From: CAYRFF01 sp964423575
Lineage (GTDB): Bacteria > Bacteroidota > Bacteroidia > Chitinophagales > Saprospiraceae
Reading direction: 5' to 3'
Assembly (NCBI GenBank): GCA_964423575.1
Contig: CAYRFF010000001.1
Span: forward strand, 62,001-126,000
Length of the DNA stretch: 64,000 bases
Shown: positions 1 to 10,000 of the stretch, in pieces
Layout: each line of letters begins with the position of its first letter
Position numbering within the stretch: position 1 is the stretch's first letter
Translations under genes and position numbers: made by a program
Notes under the pieces: model-generated
The model's database searches: none
What the model was told of the DNA's origin: nothing
Seen by the model: only the letters and a program-made list of their open reading frames with translations

Positions 1-524
1 CCCGTAAGGAGTGCGGATTCCATGATAAATACGGCTGTGGCTCCTGAGCTGGAGATTAATTCACAACCGAATTTATCATAGTCCGGAACCGGAGTCGTAA
101 AAACCCCTTTGTAGTTTTCATTGATAATTCCGATGCAATTGGGGCCTATCAGGCTTCCATTAGCCTCGTTGATTATCCCTACCAGTTCTTTTTCACGAGC
201 GATTCCCTCTTCGCCCGCTTCCGAGAAACCGGCTGAATAGATTATAAATGCGCGAGTACCCTGGCTTATCAGTTCCTGTACAGTCGGTATACAGTATTCT
301 GCGGGTATTGCAATAATTGCAAGATCCACGCCCGGTAAGTCAGAAACATTGGCTGCATAGATGGTTCCATTAATGTCAACCGGCTTTGGGTTTACTGCGT
401 AAATATCCCCTGAGAAGTTACCTTCGACCAGGTTCTCAACGACTTTCCCGCCCGGCTTTCCGACATTTGCGGAAGCTCCTATAACAGCGATACTCTTGGG
501 TGCAATAAGCTGTGGTACAATCAT
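1..524 (-). CDS. ADP-forming acyl-CoA (acetyl-CoA) synthetase, CoA-binding subunit, N-terminal part
   Basis: The frame runs off the left edge, so only the first 174 or so residues are visible. They begin MIVPQLIAPKSIAVIGAS, continue with a Rossmann-type glycine-rich loop (GASANVGKPGGKVVENL), then NPKPVDINGTIY, LAIIAIPAE and SLIGPNCIGIIN. This is the CoA-binding fold of NDP-forming acyl-CoA synthetases (the succinyl-CoA synthetase alpha-like half). Known members convert acyl-CoA, ADP and phosphate to free acid, CoA and ATP. The ATG lies only 6 bases after the stop of the tyrosine phenol-lyase gene, so the two are almost certainly co-transcribed. My inference is that it harvests ATP from acetyl-CoA formed from pyruvate released by the two upstream lyases. 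Whether the ATP-grasp beta half is fused or separate cannot be seen. Confidence 0.85.
   Translation of the reverse strand, partial: MIVPQLIAPKSIAVIGASANVGKPGGKVVENLVEGNFSGDIYAVNPKPVDINGTIYAANVSDLPGVDLAIIAIPAEYCIPTVQELISQGTRAFIIYSAGFSEAGEEGIAREKELVGIINEANGSLIGPNCIGIINENYKGVFTTPVPDYDKFGCELISSSGATAVFIMESALLT
464..476 (-). repeat. GCTTNCGCAAATG element (N=C) inside the acyl-CoA synthetase gene
   Basis: Exact copy on the minus strand, read as GCT-TCC-GCA-AAT (ASAN) in the nucleotide-binding loop. Confidence 0.6.
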
Positions 525-530
525 CTATAT

Positions 531-1910
531 CTATAATAAAGGCTCAAATCGCGCCTGGAAAAAACGTAAATATTTAGGCTCATAAATCATTTTAAGCCCT
601 TTTATCTCATTGCGACGCTCGTAGACCATTGCCGTTGATTCAGCGACAACATCCATGTGCGCTTGAGTGTAAACCCTTCTTGGGATTGTAAATCTAAGCA
701 ATTCAAGTTTAGGATAATAGTGCTCGCCATTTTCCTTACGGCCGGCAGAAACAATTCCACGTTCCATCGTTCTTACACCTGAATCCAGATAGATTTCTGC
801 TGCCAGAGTCTGAGCAGGGAATTCATGCTGTGTAAGATGTGGGAGAAAAGCCTTGGCATCCACGAAGACTCCGTGGCCACCGATAGGCTTCACAATAGGA
901 ATCCCAAATTCCTCCATACGCTGTCCGAGATATTCTACTTGGCCAATTCTCGCTGCCTGGTGACTATCGAGAAGACTCTCTTCTATACCCACGGCAATCG
1001 CCTCCATATCGCGACCTGCGATCCCACCATAAGTGTGAAGACCTTCATAAACAACTACGAGGTTACGAGCTTCTTCGTAAACTTTCTCGTCATTTGTAGC
1101 AAGAAAACCTCCGATATTCACGAGAGCATCTTTCTTGGCACTCATTGTTGCCCCATCTGTCAAATTGCAGATTTCTTTCACGATTTCTGCTACTGTTTTA
1201 TCCTGATAACCCTCTTCGCGCTGCTGAATAAAATAAGCGTTTTCCGCTACTCTCGTCATGTCGTGGATAATAGCAATTCCGTGTTTATGCGTATAATCGC
1301 GTAATTCCTTCAGATTTTTCATGCTTATCGGCTGTCCACCCGCCATATTCACGTTAGTTGCAACACTCACATAGGCAATCTTGTCTGCACCATGCTCTTT
1401 AACTAGTGCATCCAGTTTGTCGATGTCTATATTTCCTTTGAAAGGGAATTCATTAGTTGCATCATGTGCCTCATCCACTATGATATCCTTGAATATTCCA
1501 CCTGCAAGTTCCTGATGGAGTCTGGTAGTGGTGAAATACATATTTCCCGGAACTAAATCCCCCTTTTTAATCATTATCTGCGATAATATTCTCTCAGCAC
1601 CTCTTCCCTGGTGCGTCGGTACTACGTATTTATACCCGTAAAATTTCTTGATCGCGTTTTCCATGAGAGTATAACTTTTACTACCGGCATAAGCCTCATC
1701 TCCTGTCATAAATGCACCCCATTGGCGATCACTCATCGCATTGGTTCCACTATCAGTGAGAAGGTCTATATAAACATCAGCAGAGTTTAACAAAAAGGTG
1801 TTATAACCGGCTTCCTTAAGAGCGGCTTCTCTCTCCGGTCTTGTTTTAATCTGTAGAAGCTCTACCATCTTCATTTTATAGGGCTCTGCCCAGGATCTCC
1901 TCTTTATCAT
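531..1910 (-). CDS. tpl: Tyrosine phenol-lyase (beta-tyrosinase)
   Basis: A 459-residue PLP enzyme of the tryptophanase/tyrosine phenol-lyase family, splitting L-tyrosine into phenol, pyruvate and ammonia. The PLP lysine is in MSAKKDALVNIGGF. Three specificity positions point to tyrosine phenol-lyase rather than tryptophanase: Thr in NMYFTTTR (tryptophanases have Asp), the Arg in TMERGIVSAGR (tryptophanases have VEIGS), and LRFFQARF at the C-terminus (tryptophanases have LRHF). Length matches the family (about 456). It follows the tryptophanase paralogue by 19 bases and precedes the acyl-CoA synthetase by 6, forming one operon. The residue assignments rest on my memory of the Citrobacter freundii and E. 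coli enzymes; substrate preference is inferred. Confidence 0.88.
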   Translation of the reverse strand: MIKRRSWAEPYKMKMVELLQIKTRPEREAALKEAGYNTFLLNSADVYIDLLTDSGTNAMSDRQWGAFMTGDEAYAGSKSYTLMENAIKKFYGYKYVVPTHQGRGAERILSQIMIKKGDLVPGNMYFTTTRLHQELAGGIFKDIIVDEAHDATNEFPFKGNIDIDKLDALVKEHGADKIAYVSVATNVNMAGGQPISMKNLKELRDYTHKHGIAIIHDMTRVAENAYFIQQREEGYQDKTVAEIVKEICNLTDGATMSAKKDALVNIGGFLATNDEKVYEEARNLVVVYEGLHTYGGIAGRDMEAIAVGIEESLLDSHQAARIGQVEYLGQRMEEFGIPIVKPIGGHGVFVDAKAFLPHLTQHEFPAQTLAAEIYLDSGVRTMERGIVSAGRKENGEHYYPKLELLRFTIPRRVYTQAHMDVVAESTAMVYERRNEIKGLKMIYEPKYLRFFQARFEPLL

Positions 1911-1929
1911 GATTCTATAATTTAAAATA

Positions 1930-3333
1930 TTATGCTAATGGCTCAAAATGAGCTGTGAAATGTCTTAGGAAAAGAGGTTCGTAGGTGATTTTATAACCTC
2001 CTTCTCTATCTTTTATATCTAAAATATCGTCGAAGACGTCCAGGACGAAATCGATATGACTCTGCGTATATACTCTACGTGGGATAGCAAGTCTGACCAG
2101 TTCATTTTCAGCCGGAATAAGCTTGCCTGCATCATCATACTTCCCAAACATTACCGATCCTATTTCTACACTGCGAATTCCCCCTTTTATGTATAAGTCG
2201 CAGACGAGTGCCTGACCGGGATATTCTTCAACCGGAATATTCTTGTACAATTGATGAGCATCGATATAAACTGCATGTCCTCCGATGGGCCAGATAACTG
2301 GAATGCCTTTTTCGCGCAATCCTTTCCCAAGGTATTCCGTACTGCGGATACGATATTTCAGGTAATCCTCATCAAATGCTTCTGTCAAACCAATTGCAAG
2401 AGCTTCCATGTCGCGCCCGGAAAGCCCTCCATAAGTAGTAAATCCTTCTGAAATAATGAGTAGATTCTGGCTTTTTACCGCGAGTTCCGCATCGCGTAGC
2501 GCAAGGATCCCTCCCATGTTTACCATTCCATCTTTCTTGGCGCTCATGATGAAAGCATCTGCCATAGCTATCATCTCTTGTGCAATGGTTTTGTAGGACT
2601 TGGTTTTATAACCTTCTTCTCGATTATGGACAAAGTAACTGTTTTCAGCAATCCGGCATCCATCCATTACCAGGTATAATCCGTGTTCATCACAGATCTT
2701 TCTGACTTCTCTGAAATTCTCCATGCTGACGGGTTGCCCGCCAGATGAGTTATTAGTTACAGTCATGATGACTGCTGCAATTTTCTCCGTGCCGTAATGT
2801 GCGATAAGATTTTTTAGCTTGCGCAAATCTATATTTCCTTTAAAAGGGTAATCGTCTGTGGTATTATGTCCTTCCTCGCAGACGATGTCAATTGCTTCGG
2901 CTCCGGTGAATTCAACATTGGCGCGTGTAGTATCAAAATGAGTGTTGCTTATGAATACCTTATCTTTACCTCCTATTAATGAATAGAGAATTCTTTCTGC
3001 AGCTCGTCCCTGATGAGTGGGGAAGATATGTTCCATTCCTGTCACATCCTTGACTACTCTTTCCAGGTGCTCCCAGGAAGTTGCACCTGCATAACTTTCA
3101 TCTCCCAGCATCATTCCACTCCACTGGCGGTCACTCATCGCGCCTGTACCACTGTCAGTCAATAAATCGATAAACACATCCTTGGAGTGCAGGGTGAAAG
3201 GATTGTAATTCGCTTTTTTTAATGCTGCAATCCTGTACTCTTCAGTAGTAACCTTTAAGGGTTCTACCATTTTAATTTTGAAAGGTTCTGTAAGTGTTCT
3301 TAGTCGATTTGTTTTTCTCTTGTTATCTGACAT
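1930..3333 (-). CDS. tnaA: Tryptophanase (L-tryptophan indole-lyase)
   Basis: First gene of the aromatic amino-acid lyase operon; product 467 residues. It breaks L-tryptophan into indole, pyruvate and ammonia with PLP. The PLP lysine is in MSAKKDGMVNMGG. Tryptophanase-type positions are present: Asp in NTHFDTTR, SVEIGSVMFG instead of the MERGI of tyrosine phenol-lyases, and LRHFTAHF with the His found in E. coli TnaA. The frame is open 17 codons further upstream, but I start at the ATG at 3333: it matches the usual N-terminus (TEPFKIKMVEP shortly after the start) and lies about 20 bases after a convincing promoter. No TnaC-like leader peptide or upstream arrest sequence is visible, so E. coli-style attenuation is not indicated. 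Confidence 0.92.
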   Translation of the reverse strand: MSDNKRKTNRLRTLTEPFKIKMVEPLKVTTEEYRIAALKKANYNPFTLHSKDVFIDLLTDSGTGAMSDRQWSGMMLGDESYAGATSWEHLERVVKDVTGMEHIFPTHQGRAAERILYSLIGGKDKVFISNTHFDTTRANVEFTGAEAIDIVCEEGHNTTDDYPFKGNIDLRKLKNLIAHYGTEKIAAVIMTVTNNSSGGQPVSMENFREVRKICDEHGLYLVMDGCRIAENSYFVHNREEGYKTKSYKTIAQEMIAMADAFIMSAKKDGMVNMGGILALRDAELAVKSQNLLIISEGFTTYGGLSGRDMEALAIGLTEAFDEDYLKYRIRSTEYLGKGLREKGIPVIWPIGGHAVYIDAHQLYKNIPVEEYPGQALVCDLYIKGGIRSVEIGSVMFGKYDDAGKLIPAENELVRLAIPRRVYTQSHIDFVLDVFDDILDIKDREGGYKITYEPLFLRHFTAHFEPLA

Positions 3334-3353
3334 AGGCTTGAAATTATTTGAGA

Positions 3354-3385
3354 CAAATTTATCCTTAATAAATGAGAAATACAAG
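3354..3385 (-). promoter_or_regulatory. Bacteroidota-type promoter of tnaA-tpl-acs
   Basis: Reading the minus strand, TTG (3384-3382) is followed after 20 bases by TAAATTTG (3361-3354), a perfect TAnnTTTG -7 box with the spacing known for the Bacteroidota primary sigma factor. The start codon lies about 20 bases downstream, giving a very short leader. Confidence 0.7.
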
Positions 3386-3458
3386 TGAATGCAGACTAGC
3401 TTTCAGGAATAGAAATTCCCTCATTATTGAGGCTTTGTTTTATGTCAGACAGAGGAAA

Positions 3459-3869
3459 TTAATTGCTGGAAATCCCATTTCGGTCAAGCGTCCAGGATTG
3501 AGGTGATAAAGAATTGAAAGATAAGCTAATCCAGCTTGTACCTCTAATCCCATTTAAAATTACAAGATTTCCTTCTCCCTTTTCAATAGTAAAGAGATAG
3601 TTGGATAGGTTAGTATCCACATTATCAGCATTATCATCGATAGTTGTCATACCATAAGCATTTACTGCTTGTTTCTTTCCGTATTTTAAATTAAAGCTCA
3701 GTTTTTTCCAGGCGCTGCCTTCTGAACTCGTCATCTCAATGCCTTTGTCAGTGTTCAATATAGTGATTTTAAAATCTGCTGCATCTGACTTGGAAGATGT
3801 CTGTGCATTTACAATACCAATTGATAAAAATGCAAATAAAAGGATAGAAGTGAATTTGACGTAAGTCAT
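3459..3869 (-). CDS. Small secreted protein of unknown function
   Basis: A 136-residue protein with a clear signal peptide (MTYVKFTSILLFAFLSIGIV, cleavage near NAQ). The mature part is polar and beta-rich, with only short recognisable stretches such as WKKLSFNLKYGKK and GIRGTSWISLSFN. I do not recognise the family. An in-frame ATG exists 8 codons earlier (3893), but the signal peptide fits better from 3869. It has no T9SS tail, so it is probably periplasmic. It lies alone, 74 bases upstream of the tnaA start on the same strand but before the tnaA promoter. Confidence 0.6.
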   Translation of the reverse strand: MTYVKFTSILLFAFLSIGIVNAQTSSKSDAADFKITILNTDKGIEMTSSEGSAWKKLSFNLKYGKKQAVNAYGMTTIDDNADNVDTNLSNYLFTIEKGEGNLVILNGIRGTSWISLSFNSLSPQSWTLDRNGISSN

Positions 3870-4050
3870 AAAATGCCTTGAAATTAGATGCATAACAATT
3901 GATTTTTATTACTAGAAATAATACCTATGAACTTTCAACGGTACAAGGTAATATTGCAAATTGCTCAAGACCAATATACTCAATAAAAATCAGATATCGG
4001 GGATTTTACGCGAAAAATATTCCGGAGAGGCTTTGTTAAGATGATAAAAA

Positions 4051-4080
4051 TAAAAAAAGGCCCCGGGGATTCCCGGAGCC
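4051..4080 (-). terminator. Rho-independent terminator of the giant M4 protease gene
   Basis: On the minus strand, GGCTCCGGG and CCCGGGGCC form a GC-rich 9-bp stem (one G-U pair) around a 4-base loop, followed by a run of seven T. It starts 14 bases after the stop codon of the protease gene. Confidence 0.85.
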
Positions 4081-4094
4081 CTGGATTGAATGGT

Positions 4095-7000
4095 TTAGTG
4101 TACAAAAAGTCTTTGTCTGGCAATCTGCTTAGTGTCACTATCTTTAATTACAATAATATACACTCCACTTGCCAGGTTGTGAACGGACTCCGTCATTTCC
4201 AAATAGCCGTTTTGTACTTCTACATCTTTAGAATTTAATAATGTTCCATCAATTCTGTAAAGTTCATAAGTAAGGATATCTGATGACACCTCTGCACTGA
4301 TATGGAATTGATCGGAAGCAGGATTGGGATATAGATTGAAACTGAATAAGTCATCGTTTCCTCTTAAGGCAACCGGCATATCAATCTTAACAGCGCATTT
4401 GATTTCTACATAATCTTCTGCTACGCAACCGTGACCATCCCATGCCTGAACCTTAAGGATTGAGTTGCTCAGGCCTGTCTGGACAATGACCTTGTCCGAA
4501 TACTTTCCTTCTACAATTTTGCACAATCCTTCAACAACCGTCCACTCATAGCGATACGTTTGATGACCTCCACTTATTTCTGAATAATAAGGTACTCGTT
4601 TGCTATTACAATTAGTGTTTTCCGGTCCTGTAATCGTGATTCCAAAGTCTGATTCATGATTGATAGTAATCTTCTGGTATGCATCACTAGTATTACCACA
4701 ATCATCTGTAGCTGTCCAATACCTGGTAATGATGGTGAAGTCTTCCTGTTCATCTCTTGTTTCTGCGAAATACGGCTGGATTTCACCTGAACAATGATCC
4801 CATGCTACAATATTTGCTGGGACTGCAGGTGCATCACTACAAAATATAAATTCATCAGGAGGAATGTTGTAGAGTATTGGCGCTTCATTGTCAGTTAACC
4901 TGATGTCGATAAATACCACAGTTGAATTGCCACATAAATCAGTAGCCTTCCAATAGTGCCTTTCCTCGTACACAACATTTCCTCTAGTACACTCCGAAGA
5001 TAGTGTCTCAGACCAATAATCAATTTTAACTGAAGAGCAATAGTCTTTAACCTCAACAGAGTTGGAGCTGAATACTGGAGAACCTTCTTCGCAAGAATGA
5101 TACTGTATTTCACCCCAGGCTTCGGTAATTCCGTAATTTGGTTTTGCTGTAATTTCAAGCGCTCCAAAATCATCTGAGTATTCATAGCGACTGACAGAGT
5201 ACTCTTCACCACAACTATTAATTGCTGTCCAGCTGTGTGCGATACGCTGACCGCCACCCGGACATGTTTCTACCGATGAAGAGTGTGTTACACTGACGTA
5301 AGTTTCACTACACTTATCAAAAGCTTTTACTTCAGCTCCACCGAGGGGAGTGCAACTATCATCCGGTACATTTTGGAATTCAAGTGCAACATCGATATTT
5401 ATTATTTGTGTATCTATGCTTGTATTCCCGCATAAATCAGTTGCGTAATAAATGACTTCGAGGACCATGGTTGAGGCACAATCAATACTGATAGTGTCAA
5501 TTGTTCTTTCATAGGTCACTGCAGTACAATCCTCGTATTCCGGAGCAGGAAAATCATCTGTACATGAATCAAAATAAATTTCCTTGTCCATTATGGCAAT
5601 CGGTGCCTCATGGTCTATTAACTCAATATATAAAGAAGCAGAAACAGATCCGCCACAGGCGCCGGTAGCTATCCATAAATGCTCATAGAGTATGCCGTTA
5701 CTTGTAGAACAATCTGCTATTTGCGTAAGCTGATAATTAACTTTGACATCGATGCAAGCACTTTCAGCGATAATATCATCGGAGGATATGTCTAACATTT
5801 CCTCACCACAGTAGTATCTTATAGTGTCTCCGATATTCCAAGTAATTCCTTCAGCAATTGAAAACTCAACATTATCCTGCGTCATTGGGGGGTATACAAA
5901 TTGAACTGTAGTTCCAACATTCCCGCATAAATCAGTTGCATAAAAGGTTCTTTCAATAATGTTGGCCTTTAAACATTCGTCATAGATTGGTTTGTCCAGG
6001 TAATACAATTGAACAACTTCACAATTGTCCTGTGCATATACTCCAAACAATGGATTGTCAATATCACCACAGATTCCTGGCTCTACTCCATGAATTACGG
6101 GTGCTGTATTGTCTATAATTACGATGTTTATGGAATAAGAGGAAGCGTTTCCACAATCATCCGTAGCCGTCCATGCCAATAGGAAACGTTGTAGTTCACC
6201 ATCCTCGCAAGCTATATTGAATCCGCTGTCATAAAAATCAAATTGCCTGCTGATCTGATGATTGTCGGAGCAATTGTCCTCATAGTTCATAGATTCAGCA
6301 TCGATATTATAAATCCAGGAAGGATTAAATGTTCCGCATTCAAGATAGATAGTCCCGTTATTTGCTACGCCTGTCAATTCCGGATGTCGTGGATTGATTG
6401 TAGGTGCGGTATCGTCGATATAGGTTATTGTCTGCTGTGCTACTGACGAATTCCCACAAGCGTCTGTTGCGGTCCATTTTCTGATAATTTGATAGGAGCC
6501 GATGCAAAGATAATTAGTGGTGTCAATTGTTAATTCAATTTCTGCGCATTCACAAGCATCGTATACGCTTATCATGCCTTTAACCTCAGTATTGCACATA
6601 GCTATGCCGGGTAGATAGGCCGTATCTCCACAATTTAAAGTGACATCTTCCGGAACTCCACTAAATATAGGAGCTTGTGTATCTATAATATCCACGGTGA
6701 GGGTTTTGATGGAAGTATTTCTACACTCATCTTTAGCAACCCACTCATAAATAAATCTCCATAGATATCCATCTTCATTGCAATCTCCCTTAATATCTTC
6801 TACAGTGAGGGTCATTTCGATATTGCTACACAGATCTGTGGCAATAACATCCTCTAGTTCGAATTCAGGAATTTCCCAGTCTGATGACCATGATTCACAT
6901 TCAACTTGTAAATAAGCATCATCGCCTTGACCATTGATGAGTGGATTATCCCATTCCATTTCCGGTGGAGTAGTGTCAATAATCTTAAGTGTTGCGTAAA

Positions 7001-10000
7001 AGTAGGCTATATTGCCACAACCGTCATCTACTTGGTATGACGCTTTTATGAAACCTGTGTTTCCACAAGCCTTTACCAAGTTGTTAAAACTATAGTTGCT
7101 GCTTACAAGCCCTGTAAAGTCGTCTGTGCAGTTGTCTTGCGCACAAGCTTCAAGAGCTGCGATGTTATTGGCATTCCACTGGTCAGCCCTTATTTTATTC
7201 TGAGTTCTGTCGCATTCTATTGTCAGGTCTAAATTTGCGCAAGCATCCAAAGTGGGCGGGCGAGTATCTATCACAGTTATGACCTGTGTTACCGTTACAG
7301 ACATGTTTCCACATCCATCGTCTGCTTGCCAAGACTTTTCAATAATATAAGCATTGGGGCAATTTGGGTCAGGGCTTATGGATGAAGCAACATATAATAT
7401 TAAATCATCCGGTGCGGTACAATTATCTGTGAAAGTTGCCTGAGCTGCCTGAGCTGCTGCTATACCTGCAAGATTATCACATTGAAGGGTGATGTCCACA
7501 GGAACAAAATCGGGTTCAGGGGGCGTGTTATCATATACTGTGATTGTTTGCGTAACGATTTCTGACATGTTTCCACATCCATCGTCTGCTTGCCAAGACT
7601 TTTCAATAATATAAGCATTGGGGCAATTTGGGTCAGGGCTTATGGATGAAGCAACATATAATATTAAATCATCCGGTGCGGTACAATTATCTGTGAAAGT
7701 TGCCTGAGCTGCCTGAGCTGCTGCAATACCAGCAAGATCGTCACACTCCAATGTAACATCACTGGGAATGAAAACCGCGACGGGTGAAATATCATCAATG
7801 ATTTGAATTACTTGAGTGACAGTTGCCGATACGTTTAAACATTCATCCACAGCATACCAGGATCTGTTAATTGCATAAGCATTGGGACAGCTCGGATCTA
7901 AAAGTATTGATGCTCCATGATATATTGTAATATTATCCTGCTCAGTACAATTATCTATAAAAATCGCCTGAGCCGCAAGAGCGTTATCTATTCCCATTTG
8001 ATCATCGCACTGGAATGTTAAATCTGGAGGAATGAAACTCGCTTGAGGTGCATGCGTGTCATTAACATAAATATAGTGTTCGCAGGTTGTAATAACTCCT
8101 GAATTATCTGTGATTGAATAGGTCATTACTACGGTAAAGCTACTGGGACAAGAATAATTGATAACAGATTGACCTTCATAAGAAAATTGTAAGCCGGAGC
8201 CACATGTTGAAGAATAGCTTCCACCGGCATTGAGAAATTCGGATAAATTAAAAGGATCAGGAATATCTTCTTCGCATTGGAAGTACATGGATGACGGACA
8301 GCTTATTGTGGGACCGGCAACTCCGTCAATTGTAGGTTGACCTATTCCTACAGCATGCCAGGCTCTGGCAACTTCAAGAGCTTCTGGGGAACAGTCTCCA
8401 TAAAGTAATTTAGCTACAGCGATAGATTGAGTTCTTGCATCCATATAGTCAGAATTGTTACTCAGCATATTTACTAAAGTTTGGTAGGCTATCTGGCTTG
8501 CTCCTGCTTGTCCTATGCCTGACACGTTGTATGAATCCCCATTATCGTTGGTTCCTGAGCCTCCTTCTGATAAGAGGAAAAACCAGAAATTTTGTACTCC
8601 ACTATTTCTATGCACTCCACATTGGTCGTTGGAGCTCGAAGGGGTACAGTTTGTTACATCAAACCAAAATTCTCCCCCGTAAGTATTAGGTTGGGACCTT
8701 TCCTTAGGGGCACTCATAGATCTAATATGTCCTGAATCTCTATCAGCACCTAATAGCCAATCTGTAGAGCCGGTCGCATAACTCTCCACCATTTCACCAA
8801 AAATATCGCTAAATGATTCGTTAAGTGCTCCTGATTCGCTTTGATAAATTAATCCTGAAGATGTACCTGTTACAGCATGGGTAAATTCATGCCCGATAAT
8901 ATCAAGCGTTGCGTAACAATTTGTAAGATCTCCGGATGAGCTTCGACCAAGAGTCATACGAGATCCGTCGCTTCTCATAGTTGCGTTGTCGGAATGTGTT
9001 GTGCCATCTGCCCTTTGATAAATTGCATTAATCAATATTTCAGTATTTCCTTGAAGTCCATCATACGAATCCCTTCCAAACTCATCTAGATAATAATTAA
9101 ACGTTTGATTTATTCCCCATAATGCAGTTGCCCCAAATAGTTGATTATTTGTTGTCCACGTATTATCAGTAGAAGTGATATCAGTTGGATTAGGTGTTGC
9201 AGTAGTACTATTCCAGTCGTAAACACGGTAGTTAGCCGGCTTGCAGTCATCATTAAGGATATATTCTGATGCTGAAATCTTTTGGGTTCTTACCTGTCTC
9301 GAACCGTTAAAAATTGAATTAAAATTTACTGGAGCTTCACAATTTGTCTCAAGAGGTATTTCAAATAATAAATCACCGGAATGAGCATCAATGAAGATTT
9401 GTTTAGCTATGGATGGATTAGATGCATAGATGTCAAATTTATATGCGAGAGTATATTTTTTAGACTCATTCCCTGCTTTAGTTATCATTAACTCTGGATG
9501 AGGGTAATAGGTCGCTTCTTTTTCTCCTGTTCTTACCTCGATTTCATTTTCCCAATATTCGGATTCCCAATAATATTCTTTTGCATTCAGGCTTCTTAGG
9601 ATGTTATCCAATGCATATTTCTCACTAATCGTGGGGACTGTATTGAGATCTTTTATATCATAAGCTGTTCCTAAGTATGTATTTATAATACCATTTTTAC
9701 TATGAATGATAAAATCTGATGCAAAAACCGGAACTCTCTTATATTCTTGTCTGTATACCCATCGGGTTGTCCCTAATGCGGTTTCTCCTTTATTTTTTAA
9801 AACCAGAGCATTTCCTTTAGCCATTTTAAAGGTTGAATGAAACCATTGTGGGAAGTTTTCTGCTATTAAATTAACATCGGCTTTGAATTCGACATATCTA
9901 GGAAAATCAGAAGTTTCATCAAATCTGACTTGTGTAGCATTGGGCACAATCTGTTCAGCTTTTTCATTGCTGAAAACAACGCTGTCAAATTTGTTTTGAG

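Noticed and set aside
825..1304. Open frame of 159 codons opposite tpl
   Set aside because: Lies wholly antisense to a well-supported enzyme gene and has no recognisable domain.
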